Assembly (NCBI GenBank): GCA_949825025.1 | Contig: OX463787.1 | Coordinates: 18,695,482-18,759,481 of the forward strand | Origin: Siphlonurus alternatus | Lineage: Eukaryota > Arthropoda > Insecta > Ephemeroptera > Siphlonuridae | Direction of reading: 5' to 3' | Length of the DNA: 64,000 nucleotides | Shown: piece after piece, positions 39,317 to 50,234 of the stretch | Numbering within the stretch: position 1 is the stretch's first letter | Layout of the letters: each line of letters opens with the position of its first letter | The notes under the pieces: model-generated | What the model was told of the DNA's origin: nothing | Database searches by the model: none | The model's input: only the letters and a program-made list of their open reading frames with translations | Program-made: the position numbers and the translations under genes

Positions 39317-39850
39317 GTTTTGAAAATGTTAAGTTATGCCAGACCTGTTTGATGGATTTGTTTACTTTAGCATCGCTGCCGTTTTTTTTTTTTTTTCTGT
39401 TCTTAAATTTGATTAATTTGAATTATAATATTTGCTCTATATTTTATGTGTGTATTTTTGGCAGAAAGTATTGAAATACATCGAAAATAAAGTGTCAAGA
39501 AAAGATGATAATCGACATGACGATAATAAACTTTATAGTTTTATCAGAAAAAATTAGATCAGTATATTCACGGTTATTGTATACATACCATGTATATGAA
39601 ATTGAATTTTCTATGCTAAATGTGTGTGTTTTTTTAATCATATAAAAATATATTTCATATATATCAATGTCAATGTCATATAATCACTGAACTATATACT
39701 ATGGAAAGCTAACGCATGCTCTTTTTCCCATCTCGCAGTGAAGCCAGAAAAAGTTTCTCCTTCCCCCACCACTGCCGAAAACACATATTCACTTAGTGGG
39801 AAGAAATGCGGGAGAAGTTTAAAGCGTCAAACGGCAGCTATACATTAGAA
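39317..39850. other. Upstream region of lectin 3
   Basis: Contains the presumed promoter and 5' untranslated sequence of lectin 3. No TATA box or untranslated exon could be fixed. Otherwise AT-rich and unremarkable up to the pentanucleotide repeat. Confidence 0.4.
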
Positions 39851-39854
39851 GCTA

Positions 39855-40235
39855 TATATTATATTATATTATATTATATTATATTATATTATATTATATT
39901 ATATTATATTATATTATATTATATTATATTATATTATATTATATTATATTATATTATATTATATTATATTATATTATATTATATTATATTATATTATATT
40001 ATATTATATTATATTATATTACATTACATTACATTACATTACATTACATTACATTACATTACATTACATTACATTACATTACATTACATTACATTATATT
40101 ATATTATATTATATAATATTATATTATATTATATTATATTATATTATATTATATTATATTATATTATATTATATTATATTATATTATATTATATTATATT
40201 ATATTATATTATATTATATTTTATTATATTATGTA
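39855..40235. repeat. Pentanucleotide microsatellite, blocks of ATATT / ACATT / ATATT
   Basis: About 33 ATATT units, then about 15 ACATT units (40019-40095), then about 26 more ATATT units. The clean switch of one base for a whole block resembles the TTATG/TTATA array at 7017-7346. Confidence 0.97.
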
Positions 40236-40499
40236 AAATATATATATACATATATGGTGCAGGTTATTCTTGATTCCTTAATGAACTATATTATTTACTT
40301 TTTTTTTATTGTTCATTTAATGAAAATGGAAACTATAAAAAAAATTGATAATAAATTATTATTATTTCAGACTGATGGAGGTATTATGAAAAGACAGAAG
40401 CAGTTTATAAATTGAATTCAAATTTGCAGTTTTATTAAGAAAACATGTAACAAAAGTAAAAACATGAGAAATGCACAAATTTTTAACTACACAATTATA

Positions 40500-40665
40500 T
40501 ATTCAAAAGGCGCGGATACGTAACCAGTTTTTTTTCTTTTTGGCGGGGAATGCTGACTCTATTAACTCTATTATAAAGAAAATGTTATCAAAATTGGATT
40601 TCGGGAGAGAGGGGGGAGCACAGCTTGCCCAGCCACCCCCGTGGATCCGCGCTGGCACACTCGTC
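40500..40665. mobile_element. Possible hAT-like MITE remnant (GGCGCGGAT.. / ..GTGGATCCGCGC)
   Basis: AAAGGCGCGGATACG at the left and CCGTGGATCCGCGCTGG at the right resemble the ends of the intact element at 59274-59451. No target duplication was confirmed. Confidence 0.35.
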
Positions 40666-41203
40666 GCATAGAAAATTTCCCACTTGCAGCCTTATATATT
40701 AATTTATTAATCGCCATGCCCGGTATTATTCTTACAGGCCATGGTGATTAACAAGGCCGCAAAGGAAATTTTTGCGATGCTGCGACTGTACAGTCATGCC
40801 AAATTTAGGGAATATTAAATTCTCTTTGAAATATAATTATGTCAAATCGTTTCTAATAAAATAGATTCATAATAAAAATTAAAGTTATATTCCATCCATT
40901 TCATATAAATTTGCATTTAAAAATTAAACTCAGCACTATATACTATTAGGATTAAATAAATATAATATTAATTAATATACAAAGTTGCATTTTTTTTTTT
41001 TTTAAAAATCGTCTTAATATTTATGCAGTACATCTATAAAACGTATGGATCTAATTTATATTAAAAAAGAAACAAAATGGAAACAAAATATTAATTAAAA
41101 ATAATATTTATAATAATATGTACATTATATTAGGAAAAATTTAGAGATTCTCAAATATTATAAGTCTAGATAGCTTGGTACGTTTTCCACAATTTTTAAT
41201 ACA

Positions 41204-42628
41204 TCACCCGCTCTTTCCAAAGTCAAAGAGACGGATACGAGTGTATGCTAAACAGCATTCCTTAATGAGACGAACCAAATGATTTGAACCTAATTCGGTG
41301 TCGAACATATGATCCGCTAGGTCAGGAAAAAGTCTGTCACAAATAGGTCCCATATTTTCTAAAACATATGCATTTATTTTTTCACGTATATTTGCAATGT
41401 GAAAAATTGAATCATTGTTGGTACTTAGCAAGTGTCTAATATATTTCTCCGTAGAAATACAAACATCTACTACGCCATTGCTAGGAACTTGCAGGCCACC
41501 TTTGCTTTTTTGCTTGATTAGAGAGAGACGTGAAATTTGCCTATTCATACAATCAGTACCAACACTAGTGGTGTTGGTATCATCATAATTAGCATTTAAC
41601 GCAACTGAGCAAGTTTCACATTTAACTCTTTTCCTAACCATTAATACAACTTTACCTGCAATATATGCAATGACGCTCTCAGCAAAGATTGTAAGAGATT
41701 GAGACTCTACAAGATATTGCAAACAATCATCTTCTATAGGCTCTACTGTGTCTTCTTCTTCTTTTTCAAAGCCATACTTTCGTACTGTTGATAAATCAGA
41801 GGAATCAAAATTTAAATCCGACTTTTTTTTCTTACATGTTGCAAATAGTATTGTTGTGCTGTCTTGTGCAATGCAGTTGCCACGCCCACCTTTTATTTCA
41901 TTCCTTATTAATAAACGTTTAAAGGCAGATTTAAATCCACCACAAGTAGGGTTGGTATTCCACCCACCTCTGGCTCTAATTGCACCAAAAAACAGCTCAA
42001 TATGATCTTGGCTCAGTTTATATGTTAGCAAATATTTTAACCATGGTTTATCTCCAGTGCATAGACTGTCGTATAAATCACGTACACTCAACATACAAAC
42101 GTAAAGGCCTATGAACCCAGTTTTGAGTCGAGTCATGTGCAATGGTTTTTTCTCAAAAAATTTTTTTTTCTTGGGCCCAAATTCTTTAGGTTTTGTAGTC
42201 AGGCCCTGTATATAATCTAATGTGTCTTGGAAAAATGGTCGCCATTCAGACACATTTCGCTGACTTAATGGGGCTTTGTACCCCTTCCCCATTGGATTAC
42301 GAGAATTTAAATGATCAAAAACTCGGTTCATGGTGCGAATAAATTCTACAGTTGGACCACACCCACTAAATTGGGGATAATGATAAGTTTTGTCACAGAG
42401 TACGAGCGAATCTGCAACGCTGTCGCTCAGAGTTTGTACGCATATATTGACTTTCATAATTTGATTGCGAAAATTAATATGGCGTTTCCCTACTTTATTG
42501 CCGGCTCGTAATCTTTCTTTCTCTTGCAATTCATGTAATGCAACAATATATTTCCATTCAATTTTTTCTCCCTTATTATTATGAATGACTTTTTCAGCTT
42601 CCCAAATATTTCGCACGAGTTTAATCAT
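41204..42628 (-). pseudogene. P-like transposase, C-terminal open frame (474 codons)
   Basis: From the first Met after the stop. It begins M-I-K-L-V-R-N-I-W-E, carries L-E-L/F-F-G-A-I-R-A-R-G-G-W-N-T-N-P-T, and K-C-E-T-C near the end. The same frame continues upstream through 26 codons (V-N-V-I-L-D-P-C-H) to the TAA, so it is not a separate gene. Confidence 0.85.
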
Positions 42629-42706
42629 GTGACAGGGATCGAGTATAACATTAACTCTTTTGTTGCATTCTTCATGAGGATGGGGGAATGAATATATTGG
42701 ATCGGG

Positions 42707-44176
42707 TTATTTTAGTTTTGCTCCCAATTCATCACAAAAGGCAAAATTTATATGAGGGCCATCGCAAGTTAGTGATACAACGTCAAGACCTATTGAAAAC
42801 AGTCTAATAAACGCTTCGCGTACAAGGTTTGCTTTTACATTTGCCGGAAGGTGGTCTATAAAAAAATATGCAATGGGGAGTTTCCAATTTGATTCTAATG
42901 AAACGACCATAAACACTAGAACCTCAGTAGCCGGGCCTCGATGAAGACCATCCGCATCTATCCCTGTACCGAGATCTACAAGACCTGTAAAATCTTCTCC
43001 GTTAAATCTTAAATCTTTTTTAATACTAACTTCATCGAGGACAAAAGCTAAAAGAGGAGGCGGCAAGCCTTTCAATTTATGCTCGTTTACTTTTTCTTCT
43101 AATGTTCTAAATGATTCCCCGCAGAAGCCTGGATCCGCATTGACCTCACTATACCATCCCCGTATTGTTGATGGATCTGGTAAAGCTAGGTCAAATGTTT
43201 TTCTAACGAAATTATATGCAGCAGGAGAGTGATAATGTAAAGTAAGAGCAAAAGCCCTAAGCTCAGGAGAAAATTGAGTCCGTGTGTTGGTGCTGCTCTC
43301 TTTATTTTTTAAACATCGAGTAAATAAATGTAAAGGAGAGCCAGTAAATACTCTATCCATTAAATTTAAAAGCTCATTATTAACTAACTTTTCTTTTCTT
43401 AAATCATCAAGCACGTCCTTCATGCTCGCAACTTTACGTCTCAATCTAGATATTGTTTGTCGTTGTATTTTTATAACTTTTTTTTTCTTCTTGCACTCCT
43501 CTTCTTTCCTAAATAGTTTTCGCTTTAATGTACGAGGAGTAACCACATAATTGTGGTCTTTTTTAACATATTTGATATTACCTCGTGCTTTATAAAAGGA
43601 TGACGTTGGTGGTGTTAAACGTTCGAGCGGAGAAGGCCGGGAGCTCGTCGAGCGCGTGGTGCGTGGCGTGTCGACCGCGGCCGTCGAGAGTGGTGGTGAC
43701 GAGTCCCTGATACGCTGCTGGTGCCGGGAGTCCGAGGTGCGCGGCGTGTCGACCGCGGCCGTCGAGAGTGGTGGTGACGAGTCCCCGATATGCGGCTGGT
43801 GCCGATGGCATGATGACCGGCAGGTCTGGGCCTCGTTCAATGATGTTGATGGCTGTGAAAGTGTTACGGCACATACAGTTTGTGGAGATGGTAGAGATCT
43901 TGGTGAACGAGCATTGTTGAGAATATTTTTTGTTTGCGGCACTGCTGCTGGACTTTGTGGAGAACACTGCTGATTCCTGCTTGGAGTTGATCGCAATGCG
44001 TAGCGAGGTGACGGTGTTGGAGACCTGCTTTCTTCCTCATGTCTTGTATATTTTCGTCCTCTGCAGTGCGGTCGACGTGGTGTGTCACAATACTCAGGGG
44101 GAGCAGGGGGGTTTCCGTCGTCATTGCATTTGATGATTCTAATAGATTTGGGAGTGGGTATATGTTTCCGTTTCTT
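42707..44176 (-). pseudogene. P-like transposase, N-terminal open frame of main exon
   Basis: Open from 44176. It contains T-P-R-R-P-H-C-R-G-R-K, a 26-residue tandem duplication (R-D-S-S-P-P-L-S-T-A-A-V-D-T-P-R-T twice, 43665-43820), a leucine-zipper-like helix (Q-T-I-S-R-L-R-R-K-V onward) and the first catalytic-core strand F-V-L-D-E-V-S-I-K-K (about 43030). It ends at TAA 42709-42707, where the reading resumes in the same frame. Confidence 0.85.
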
Positions 44177-44369
44177 TCAATTTCTGCAATCAAAGAAAAA
44201 AACTTTGCATTAGTTTCACTTTTTATTTATAAAAATTACAATTTCAAATGTTTATTTCAATTTCATTTTCTCTTGTATTAAGTTATTTTTTATTCACCCA
44301 AGTCAAACAAAGAAAAAAATATAATATATATGCCACCAACACCACATATATATATATAATATATATATA

Positions 44370-44535
44370 TACATAATATAATATAATATAATATAATATA
44401 ATATAATATAATATAATATAATATAATATAATATAATATAATATAATATAATATAATATAATATAATATAATATAATATAATATAATATAATATAATATA
44501 ATATAATATAATATAATATAATGTAATATAATATA
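44370..44535. repeat. (ATATA/TATTA)n pentanucleotide microsatellite in P-like intron
   Basis: About 31 AATAT units within the intron between the THAP exon and the main exon of the P-like element. It is the third array of this pentamer in the window. Confidence 0.95.
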
Positions 44536-44569
44536 TATGCTAACACCAACGTCGTGTCGGTGTCTCGTC

Positions 44570-44990
44570 ACTAATCACTACTACTCGGGCCCCGGCACGC
44601 AACACCAACTAAATGTTGAGAAGACCGTCTTAATTCTTAATGTATAAAAAAAAAAATCAGAGTGAAGGATATGCCTATATTATTCATGTTAAAATTAAAA
44701 CTTTGGGGGTGGAGATCGCGGGGCATGGCCCGCCAGCTTCGCCCCACCCCCTGAACCAAAATTTTGCGCAGTATCCGCTCCCGATACCATGCAGCAGCGT
44801 GCCAGGGACTCGTCACCACCACCCTTGCCGACCCCGGTCGACATGACATGCACCACAAGCTCCCAACATCCAAGGCTTACATTGGACTCGTGTGTGTCTT
44901 ATAGTGCATTATTTCACATAACGCGTGTACTATAATAATTATGTATACTGTATTATTTGTATGATTTCTTTTTCAGTTTTAAAATTAAAA
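44570..44990. other. Intron of the P-like element, GC-richer patch
   Basis: Contains a GC-rich stretch at 44705-44850 (GGTGGAGATCGCGGGGC..GACCCCGGTCGAC) unlike its surroundings. No convincing exon reading was found. It may hold a missed exon linking the THAP finger to the main exon. Confidence 0.4.
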
Positions 44991-45194
44991 TATATAAACT
45001 CACCATGCCATGTGTTTGTATGTTGGTACAGCATTTTTTTTCAATCTGCGTCGAACTTTGCTCTCATTAAAACACGTGTCCTGGAAATGATCGGAGCAAA
45101 TGTAATCATATTTGCTTGGTTGTCGATTCTCCCAGCCGAGGAAAGACAGCCATTTCTTCAGTAAATCCTGGTTATCCTGGTCAGTAGTTGGCAA

Positions 45195-45220
45195 TAATAA
45201 TAATAATAATAATAATAATT
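45195..45220. repeat. (TAA)n tail of the LINE
   Basis: Nine TAA/AAT units on the plus strand, that is (TTA)n at the 3' end of the minus-strand LINE, directly abutting the THAP exon. Confidence 0.9.
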
Positions 45221-45361
45221 TTATTTCAATAAACGGTTGTACAAAACAACATATATCACGTTATAATATTCTTAATTGTAAACACATTATACATAAAACC
45301 ATAATATATAATATTATACATATTTTGACAATAAAAAATACAATAAAATATTTCACAATCA

Positions 45362-48300
45362 CTATGAGAGACAATTTTCCGACAGTTTATTAGCAAAAAA
45401 CTCCTTCAATGAATAAAACTCCTTTTTAATTAAAACATATTTTAATTTTGCTTTAAAAAAAGCATCACTGTCAATATTCCTTATACATGCTGGAAGAAAA
45501 TCATAAATCTTTGCTGACTGATATAATGGACTCTTTTCCAACAGAGCGGATTTATGATTTACTATTACAGTTTTTGATTTATTTCTTGTCTCATAGGCAT
45601 GTTTACTGTGATCGTATAATTCTGGATTATGTCTTCTAAATAATGCACTACATAAAATATATATACATGGTAAAGTGAGCATATTATTAGCTTTAAAATG
45701 TGAAACGCATGAATCTCTTTTTTTGAATTTTAACATTGTCCTCAGTGCTCTCTTTTGTGATATAAACAGCCTATTCAAAGACTGGTTATTGGCTCCATAA
45801 AAAATAATACCATATGATAAATATGAATAAACATATGCATAATAAATTGAGAATAGCGACTCCGTAGATACATGATCCCTAATTGAGACAATACAAAATT
45901 TGCTGAATTAATTTTTTTTACAATGGATTCAATATGAGTTTGCCAATTTAAACATTCATGGATATTAAATCCTAAAAATTTTATTTGTTCTGCCCTATTA
46001 ATTGAGTGGTTATTTAATTTTAATAAATAACTGTACTCTTGGATATTCCTATGTGAATGGAATTGTACAAATGCAGTTTTTTTACTATTTAAAACTAATT
46101 TATTAATTTTGCACCATTGTTTCATGTGATTTAAGGTGTTTTTTATTTTTCCAAGGAGCTCTATCTCTGTATCTGCAGTAACTATAGCCGTCGTATCGTC
46201 AGCATACTTTATCAATTCAGCATCTATTAAATAATTAGCTAGATCATTTGTGCCAACAGCAAATAAACTTGGAGAAATTTTTCCTCCCTGTGGCACCCCT
46301 ATATTTAGGGGTAGTATATAAGTTTTTACTGCTAATTTTTGGCAACCTTTTAATTGATTAATTTCAACATATTGCTGACGATCAGACAGATGTGAATTAA
46401 TTAATTTCAAACTATTATCACTACTTCCAATATTTTGAAGTTTATTTATTATAATATCTTTGTTTAATGTATCGAAAGCTTTGGACAGGTCGAAAAAAAT
46501 TGCCACACAAAATTTTTTACTATCAATAGCGGTATATACTTTGCTTAAAAGATCAAAAGCCGCTGTAGTTGTGGATTTATTTTTAACAAACCCATGCTCA
46601 CATTTTGGAACGAGTTTATTTTCCGATTGATAATCGGTTAATTGTTCGTTCAGTATACTTTCAAAAATTTTAGAAAAAACTGAGGGTTTAGAAATACCTC
46701 TATAATTACTGATTAATTTCTTATCACCCTCTTTCAAAAATGGAAGTACTAGTGATAATTTTAAAATTGCTGGAAAAACTCCATCTTTGATGGAGCTGTT
46801 AATGAGAGACATTAAAGGTACTGCTATTAAAGACTTTATTACAGTATATGGTATATCATCCGGGCCAGCTGCATTCTTATTTGGCAAAGCATTAATATGT
46901 TTTAATAATTTAAATTCATCAATTGTTTTAAACTCAAAATTCAGTTTCGTTTTTGTATTATTAAAATTTTGTCTATGTAGATCTTTTACAGCACTGTCAA
47001 TTGGAAAATTTTCTATAATTATTTGTTCTATTGTTTTTACAAAATAGTTATTATACATATTACTGATTGATATTGGACAAGTGATAATATTTCCATCAAT
47101 TGCTATTTCAGATATTATATTACTTTGTTTATGTTTGGATATATTGCATTGTTTTTTTATAATTTCCCAACTAGTTTTAACTTTATTTTCAGATTTTTTA
47201 ATTTTTAAATCATTTTCTGTCATTATGGCTGCATTAATTTTTTTTTTATGTATTTTTATTTTAGCTTTATATTCTGGCATTAATTCTGAATTTACATATT
47301 TTGCTTCTATAAACAATTCTTTCAAATAATTTCCTTCCATTACTAGATTAGGATTATTAACAAGCCAGTCTGGTTTCTTTACAGTATTATTAATAATCTT
47401 ATTTATTTTAGGAAATGCTTCATTGAAATGGAATAAAAATATTTCTATAAACAATTCCCATTTCCTCTCAATACATACCGTAGAGTCTAACAATTCATTC
47501 CAATCTTCTCTTATTAATAAACGTAACAATAATTCATAATTTTCTTTACTGAAATTCCGAGTTGTAAACGACACATTCTGTATACTTTGAATTGAAATGT
47601 CCGACTTTACTATGGCAACAATCGTATATTTATGATCTGACAAACCAGTATCTTTACTAAAATATACAATTTTAGAATCTGTATCATTAACCATTATGTG
47701 ATCAATAAGAGTCTCGGTTTTACTTGTTACTCTGGTAGGTTTCTTATTTACAATATGCAGCCCAAACGATTGCAATATATCAAGATAGAATTTTACAGTA
47801 TTGCATGGTCTTAAAATATTAATATTAATATCTCCCCCCCAAAATTATTGTATCATTCCTTTTAAACAGATTACTAATTCTTACACACATATTTTCAAAA
47901 CATTCCAAAAATTTAACTATATTTTTTTCTTTATCTTGAAAAGTCCCCTTTTTAAAATATGTTGGGGATCTATACAATGAAGCAAAAAATATCGAATGGC
48001 CATCATTACATTTTAACTTGGCAATACAACACTCGAAACAAGCTTCAATTGAATCTATTTTAATTTGTTGGAATTTAAATTTATTTTTAGCTAGTATTGC
48101 AAATCCTCCCTTTACTTGTGATGTGCGACAGTAGGAAGTCACAATTTTAAAATTTTTAAACTTTACTGTATCTAATTCTTCCGATTTAAGGCCATGTTCA
48201 CATATAATAATAATATCACAATTTTCTGATTCAAGGATATCTTCAAATAATTTTAATTTTGATTTCAGGCCTGGAATGTTTAATTGTAAAACTGAAATTT
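45362..48300 (-). pseudogene. LINE ORF2: AP-endonuclease and reverse transcriptase, with two frameshifts
   Basis: Endonuclease: L-N-I-P-G-L-K-S-K (about 48275), C-E-H-G-L (about 48190), S-Y-C-R-T and I-L-G-G (47826-48142), then T-L-I-D-H-I-M-V-N and L-S-D-H-K-Y (about 47630). Reverse transcriptase: N-Y-R-G-I-S-K-P-S-V-F-S-K-I-F-E, F-D-L-S-K-A-F-D (about 46480), G-V-P-Q-G-G-K-I-S-P-S-L-F (about 46290), Y-A-D-D-T (about 46200). C-terminus: F-I-S-Q-K-R-A-L-R (45362-45778). Frame breaks: a seven-G run at about 47832-47838 turns GGDIN into GGRY-stop, and another indel lies near 45885-45900. The PQGG and YRGI variants of the usual PQGS and YRPI are unusual. Confidence 0.85.
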
Positions 48301-48315
48301 CATTATTATTATTTT

Positions 48316-49968
48316 TTAAGGTTTTTTTGGGGGGTTTTTGTGACTGGGAAAATAATTACCAACTTGTGTTGCTACTTTAGGTCGAAGATTATGTGTTGAT
48401 ATTGGACTTTTTGATTCAGAACTAGAAGTTGAGTCATTTTTCTCATACAAATTATCCTCGGCTAAATCATCAGCACAAAAATCTTCACATTCATCTGAAT
48501 TGTTATCCCCAGCCTTAATTGCAGCATTGTACCTATCAATCTCGATTAAGTTTTTCTCAAAATTTAATGCACTTGCTATTTCACCATTATTTGGAGAAAA
48601 TAATTGCGGGTTGGGACCACTTGAACCAAATTTATTAAGATTATTATGTATTTGTTGAAATTGGGGTTCACTGGGGGAAAACTGAGGCTGGCTTAAGTTT
48701 TCAACACCCCTTGATGGAGTGTGCGTGGGGCTCATTGCCACACCATTGCAGGGAGCAGATGAGGATGGAGAGGGTGTTCGCTCTAATGCTGTCGTATTAG
48801 AGGCCTGTGGCTTAGGTGTACGACGGTATAACGATCGCCGTGCACCTCTGCCCCGCCGGGCACCCGTCGTCTTACTCCCTCGCCCTAGCTGCTCTGGTGT
48901 TTTTTGATCATGTTGTGGTGGCATGAAATCTGCGTCCCGCTTCTCCTCCTCCTCTCCCTTCTCACGCCCTTTGTTCACTTGAACGCGGGGTGTGAAAGAC
49001 CTTGGAGAGGGAATGTTGGTAGAGAGAGGTGTATGACGTTTTGAATTTTTTCCAAAGTTTAATGGGACAGGCGGTAGAGGTGGGAATTTTGTCATACTGG
49101 TAATTGAAGTTGGATTTGCGGGAGCGGACTTTTTTTTTGGTGGCAGGCTATAAACATCAATTGTAAATTCCTGGTCTGCAAAAACCGTGTGAAGCATATT
49201 GCTAACTGTGGACCAGCTCACTTGATCCCTGCCTGCTGCTATCTTTGGCATTGCCACTCTCTTCACACCAAGAATTTGACACAGCTCTTTTAATTCAGTA
49301 AGACACTTCATAATGTCATTAAGAAATGGTAATTCAAATGATGATTTTTTTGTTACCATATTGAAAATATAGCCATTATCATAAACTGGGAGCACTGCAA
49401 TTTCTCCTACATTTTTGTTCATTTTCAGCAATGTGTCAATGTTCCCAAAACGTTCTCTAACTTGCTTAGCAAAACCTTTCTTCATTAAGAAGTCTCTTCC
49501 CACACAATGAACAACTGGAATATTTTTTGAAATTTTAAATATGTCTCCTGTGATATAATTAATTTTAAAGTGATCAAGTTGTAAATTTGACTTCTCACCC
49601 TCTGGAACATTGTTCAATATGTCATACCTGTTGTTGGTGGAAATGTAAAATACCTTTTTCGTTTCACGCGGGCGCCCACCGTGATGAACTGACCGCCACC
49701 CGTCGTCTTGATGTGTCAGGTTGTCACCAGGTGTCACCGACGAACGAGCAGAGTTCAAATTGTAAATATGTGGTCGCCGATCAGCGCCGCACCAAGCTCT
49801 GGGATACTCAGGTACTCGAAGCGTGGAGAGAATTGAGTCACGTGAAGGTCGAGGATAGCATGATGCAGTAGTAGGAGGAGGTAATTCAAAATTGTGCATT
49901 GTCATTTTTACTATGATTACATTGACTTTTTCCACTGAGAACAAAGTTATTAACCCGATCCATACCAT
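48316..49968 (-). CDS. LINE ORF1 protein with a TARG1/OARD1-like macrodomain
   Basis: The open frame is 550 codons; the true protein probably starts further upstream in another frame (see 49886-50234), and the in-frame M-T-M-H at residue 22 is one alternative. Residues about 100-122 read K-K-V-F-Y-I-S-T-N-N-R-Y-D-I-L. Residues about 134-276 form a macrodomain: I-N-Y-I-T-G-D-I-F, V-V-H-C-V-G-R-D-F, M-K-K-G-F-A, R-F-G, G-E-I-A-V-L, F-N-M-V-T-K-K, V-A-M-P-K-I-A-A-G-R-D-Q-V-S-W and D-V-Y-S-L. Lys207 (TKK) and Asp248 (GRD) align with the catalytic Lys84 and Asp125 of human TARG1. The rest is Pro/Ser-rich, with an Arg-rich patch (about 365-390) and an acidic C-terminus. No zinc knuckle is seen. Proposed activity: ADP-ribose binding or de-ADP-ribosylation. 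Confidence 0.82.
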   Translation of the reverse strand: MVWIGLITLFSVEKVNVIIVKMTMHNFELPPPTTASCYPRPSRDSILSTLRVPEYPRAWCGADRRPHIYNLNSARSSVTPGDNLTHQDDGWRSVHHGGRPRETKKVFYISTNNRYDILNNVPEGEKSNLQLDHFKINYITGDIFKISKNIPVVHCVGRDFLMKKGFAKQVRERFGNIDTLLKMNKNVGEIAVLPVYDNGYIFNMVTKKSSFELPFLNDIMKCLTELKELCQILGVKRVAMPKIAAGRDQVSWSTVSNMLHTVFADQEFTIDVYSLPPKKKSAPANPTSITSMTKFPPLPPVPLNFGKNSKRHTPLSTNIPSPRSFTPRVQVNKGREKGEEEEKRDADFMPPQHDQKTPEQLGRGSKTTGARRGRGARRSLYRRTPKPQASNTTALERTPSPSSSAPCNGVAMSPTHTPSRGVENLSQPQFSPSEPQFQQIHNNLNKFGSSGPNPQLFSPNNGEIASALNFEKNLIEIDRYNAAIKAGDNNSDECEDFCADDLAEDNLYEKNDSTSSSESKSPISTHNLRPKVATQVGNYFPSHKNPPKKP

Positions 49969-50234
49969 TCACTTGATTTTGCTTAGCCCACACAATATTT
50001 TTGGCTAAAAGTTCATCACATTTAGTATTTATTATGTCACTTTTTTATCAATACCTATTACTTTGTCCCACATATTGTTTATATCGTGTGCCAGTGCCGT
50101 GAAAGAGGTTTAAATACTTGCATCACTTCATTTTTTATGTGCATATTTTGCAAATTAACATTTGTGTTTTGACTTAATGTTTGCTGCTGTAATGACTGAG
50201 AAGAAAAAGGTGGTGGCATATTTATTACCTGCAT
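49886..50234 (-). pseudogene. Frameshifted N-terminal part of LINE ORF1 (coiled-coil-like)
   Basis: From ATG 50234: M-Q-V-I-N-M-P-P-P-F then Q-rich sequence. The reading then passes through two more frames as L-A-H-D-I-N-N-M-W-D-K-V-I-G-I-D and D-E-L-L-A-K-N-I-V-W-A-K-Q-N-Q-V-N-G-M-D-R-V, ending at TGA 49888-49886. The heptad-like, Asp/Lys/Asn-rich style matches the coiled coil that opens many LINE ORF1 proteins. It overlaps the upstream end of the 550-codon frame. Confidence 0.55.

Noticed and set aside
42629..42706. Intron between the two halves of the P-like main exon
   Set aside because: The 26 codons between the stop and the next Met read in the same frame and match the conserved D-P-C-H region, so this is coding sequence with a nonsense codon, not an intron.
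49141..49569. Macrodomain as a host gene unrelated to the LINE
   Set aside because: It lies in one long frame on the same strand, directly upstream of the LINE endonuclease/reverse transcriptase, inside the block bounded by the split THAP exon. No host-type introns are seen.
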